From DASQMT01 sp963839615 (GTDB taxonomy: Bacteria > Actinomycetota > Thermoleophilia > Solirubrobacterales > Solirubrobacteraceae): a stretch of DNA of 64,000 bases. Both the position numbers and the translations under genes were made by a program. Of the stretch, positions 63,401 to 64,000 are shown piece by piece. The notes under the pieces are model-generated. The model did not search any database. It saw only the letters and a program-made list of their open reading frames with translations, and was not told the origin of the DNA. The stretch covers positions 310,001-374,000 of the forward strand of contig CAWIVY010000010.1 of the NCBI GenBank assembly GCA_963839615.1, given 5' to 3'. Each line of letters begins with the position of its first letter. Position 1 is the stretch's first letter.

Positions 63401-63981
63401 TTCGGCAGCAGGGACACGGAGGTCTGGATCGGCACGGACCGGCCGGCCTCTGCGAACGCCTGGCGCGCACCGAAGACGGCGGCCTTGACCTCGAGGATGT
63501 CCTGCGCCGTCTCGATGAGAAGCAGGTCCGAGCCGCCGTCGACGAGCCCCTTCGCCTGCTCGGCGAAGACGGCGACGAGCTCGCGGAAGCCGATCTGCCC
63601 GAGCGTCGGGTCGTCCGATGCGGGCAGGTGGCCGGTCGGGCCGATCGAACCGGCGACGAAGCGCTTCTCGCCGATCGCCGCACGGGCGATCTCGGCGGCC
63701 TTGAGGTTGATCTCGTAGGCGTGCTCGCCCAGGCCCCACTCGTCGAGCTTGATCCGCGAGGCCTGGAAGGTGTCGGTCTCGACGACCTCCGCGCCCGCCT
63801 CCACCATCGACTCGTGAAGGTTCGCGATCACGTCGGGACGGTTGAGCACGAGCGCCTCGTGGGCGCGCCCGGGGAGCTTGTAGTCGTGCTCGAGCGAGAG
63901 GTCGAACTGCTCCAGAGTGGCGCCCATGCTGCCGTCGAAGACGACGACGCGGTCGCGGGTGGCGGCAAGGTAGTCGCGCAT
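60421..63981 (-). CDS. metH: Cobalamin-dependent methionine synthase
   Basis: A full-length 1,186-residue MetH, methylating homocysteine from methyl-THF through cob(I)alamin. Domains in order: homocysteine-binding barrel (1-~305; zinc Cys C223 in GLNCSTGPEDM and C290-C291 in GGCCGTT), pterin barrel (~335-610), cap (~635-715), B12 domain (~718-860; lower ligand H729 in GDVHDIGKS) and SAM activation domain (~890-1186, with RYSWGYPA and RIGLRLSGGYAV). TAGCAT (63990-63995) ends 8 nt before the ATG, suggesting a leaderless mRNA, so a cobalamin riboswitch directly upstream is unlikely. No metE is present in the window. Confidence 0.97.
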   Translation of the reverse strand: MRDYLAATRDRVVVFDGSMGATLEQFDLSLEHDYKLPGRAHEALVLNRPDVIANLHESMVEAGAEVVETDTFQASRIKLDEWGLGEHAYEINLKAAEIARAAIGEKRFVAGSIGPTGHLPASDDPTLGQIGFRELVAVFAEQAKGLVDGGSDLLLIETAQDILEVKAAVFGARQAFAEAGRSVPIQTSVSLLPNGGKMLLGTDISAVLATLEALSVDVIGLNCSTGPEDMRDAVRFLGEHSPVPVQCIPNAGIPHQGPDGETIFPEGPDTLANTLGEFVDRYGISIVGGCCGTTTDHIRAIVDRVGGGRPAPRPAPRAPHVSSMMTATPLAQDPAPTLVGERVNSQGSRKAKEMLLADDYDGLVAVAEDQVEGGAHALDLCVALTERQDEDEQMRLVAKKVSLTQPAPIQVDSTEPEVIEVALEQIPGRAIVNSVNLEAGRDKLDRVTPIAMAHGAALIALTIDEVGMGKTRERKLEIAKRIHDLVCGEHGMDPQLLIFDALTFTLTTGDEEWRPSAVETIEGIRLIKSELPGVLTSLGVSNVSFGIGMAARSVLNSVFLHHCVEAGLDLAMVNPNHITPYAEVDEEERALADDLVFNRREDALERFIAHYEAKTSADAEAEVADPTAGMEPEEALHWHILRRKRDGVEDQIDAAVKKLGAVPTLNDVLLPAMKEVGDKFGAGELILPFVLQSAEVMKRAVAQLEQYLDKLEGYTKGTVVLATVFGDVHDIGKSLVNTILTNNGYTVVDLGKQVPIGTILDAAREHDATAIGLSALLVSTSKQMPLCVSELHSHGMEFPLLVGGAAINRKFGLRANFPDGKESDDLYEPGVFYCKDAFEGLSVMDRLVDGESRELLVEQVREDARKLREEGETEVVHNFADDSVRSPAATDVPIPEPPFWGVREIPVDLDEVYPHLDTHVLFKLHWGGRGVKGEEWRRLIADDFRPRLERMWAEQDYLRPRALVGYFPCYSEGNEIVVLDPEDRETELERLVAPRQPNGDRICLADFYRPKESGELDVVALQAVTAGDEVTELMARLEAEGEFAEQLFTHGMGVQTAEGMAEWLHWRIRQDLGIPATQGRRYSWGYPAVPDQSEHEKVYRLLDATNRIGLRLSGGYAVEPEQSTLAIVAHHPEAIYFGTTSGKLLPEGHKGRADDVIKGSRRDPSLFAEPDDAEPEFEAEPAGTSA

Positions 63982-63989
63982 CCGATGGG

Positions 63990-63995
63990 ATGCTA
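63990..63995 (-). promoter_or_regulatory. -10 element for leaderless metH
   Basis: TAGCAT on the minus strand ends 8 nt before the metH ATG, near the end of the window. Confidence 0.45.
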
Positions 63996-64000
63996 GCGAA

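Noticed and set aside
60301..63996. A 1,231-codon open frame opposite metH
   Set aside because: It is the antisense shadow of an intact MetH and its translation is low-complexity Arg/Leu/Val/Glu-rich sequence with no domain.
1..64000. tRNA, rRNA or riboswitch genes
   Set aside because: Gene-free gaps are short or filled by the hairpin repeats; I saw no cloverleaf, rRNA-like tract or cobalamin-box near metH.

Overview
This is a very GC-rich, densely packed stretch of chromosome, most likely from an actinobacterium near the Thermoleophilia/Solirubrobacterales (inference). Pointers are HemQ of the monoderm coproporphyrin heme route, many TetR/MerR/LuxR-AAA regulators, ATGA/GTGA start-stop overlaps almost everywhere, and secreted proteins ending in basic, cysteine-containing or RTX-like domains of a kind common in that order. 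No rRNA, tRNA, CRISPR array, transposase or prophage was seen.

Layout. 1-3.3 kb: SDR and cupin genes, a lone receiver protein and an acyl-CoA dehydrogenase behind a palindromic operator. 3.3-7.05 kb: a huge secreted M14 zinc carboxypeptidase. 7.1-13.4 kb: acyl-CoA catabolism, with an enoyl-CoA hydratase/arginase-like/carboxyltransferase operon, then a coupled BKACE/CoA-transferase/MerR operon. 13.4-17.3 kb: an orphan HoxX gene coupled to a GGDEF-EAL protein. 17.3-24 kb: DUF2804, nitrilase plus TetR, a train of five small envelope genes, an AI-2E-type transporter, DegV, a thioredoxin-fold protein and an intergenic hairpin array. 24-28.5 kb: mtnA, dehydrogenase and methyltransferase diverging from an ABC exporter. 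28.5-29.6 kb: grxD-bolA facing an A-type Fe-S carrier across a palindromic promoter. 29.6-38.6 kb: a secreted-protein island whose genes are mostly broken by frameshifts. 38.7-43.4 kb: an exopolysaccharide-like set (glycosidase lipoprotein, GT2 synthase, HEAT protein). 43.5-47.6 kb: a hemQ-FNR-thioredoxin-like-membrane protein operon. 47.7-50.3 kb: a GT4/YbhN fusion and a small protein. 50.3-50.6 kb: a nested inverted-repeat element. 50.6-57.4 kb: two LuxR-AAA regulators and a patatin. 57.5-64 kb: small secreted proteins, an SDR behind a perfect operator, and metH.

Three signals cut across the genes. At least thirteen start codons have a TANNNT box 6-9 nt upstream and mostly no Shine-Dalgarno, which points to widespread leaderless transcription. 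Structured intergenic repeats occur at three loci (23.4, 38.05 and 50.3 kb) and share a GCGACGTT/AACGTCGC stem core. Finally, many genes carry single-base frameshifts: isolated +1 insertions in G/C contexts in caiB, hoxX (two), mtnA and an ABC ATPase, and a dense mixed cluster at 30.5-38.6 kb. These must be separated into sequencing error and real decay before the affected genes are called dead.
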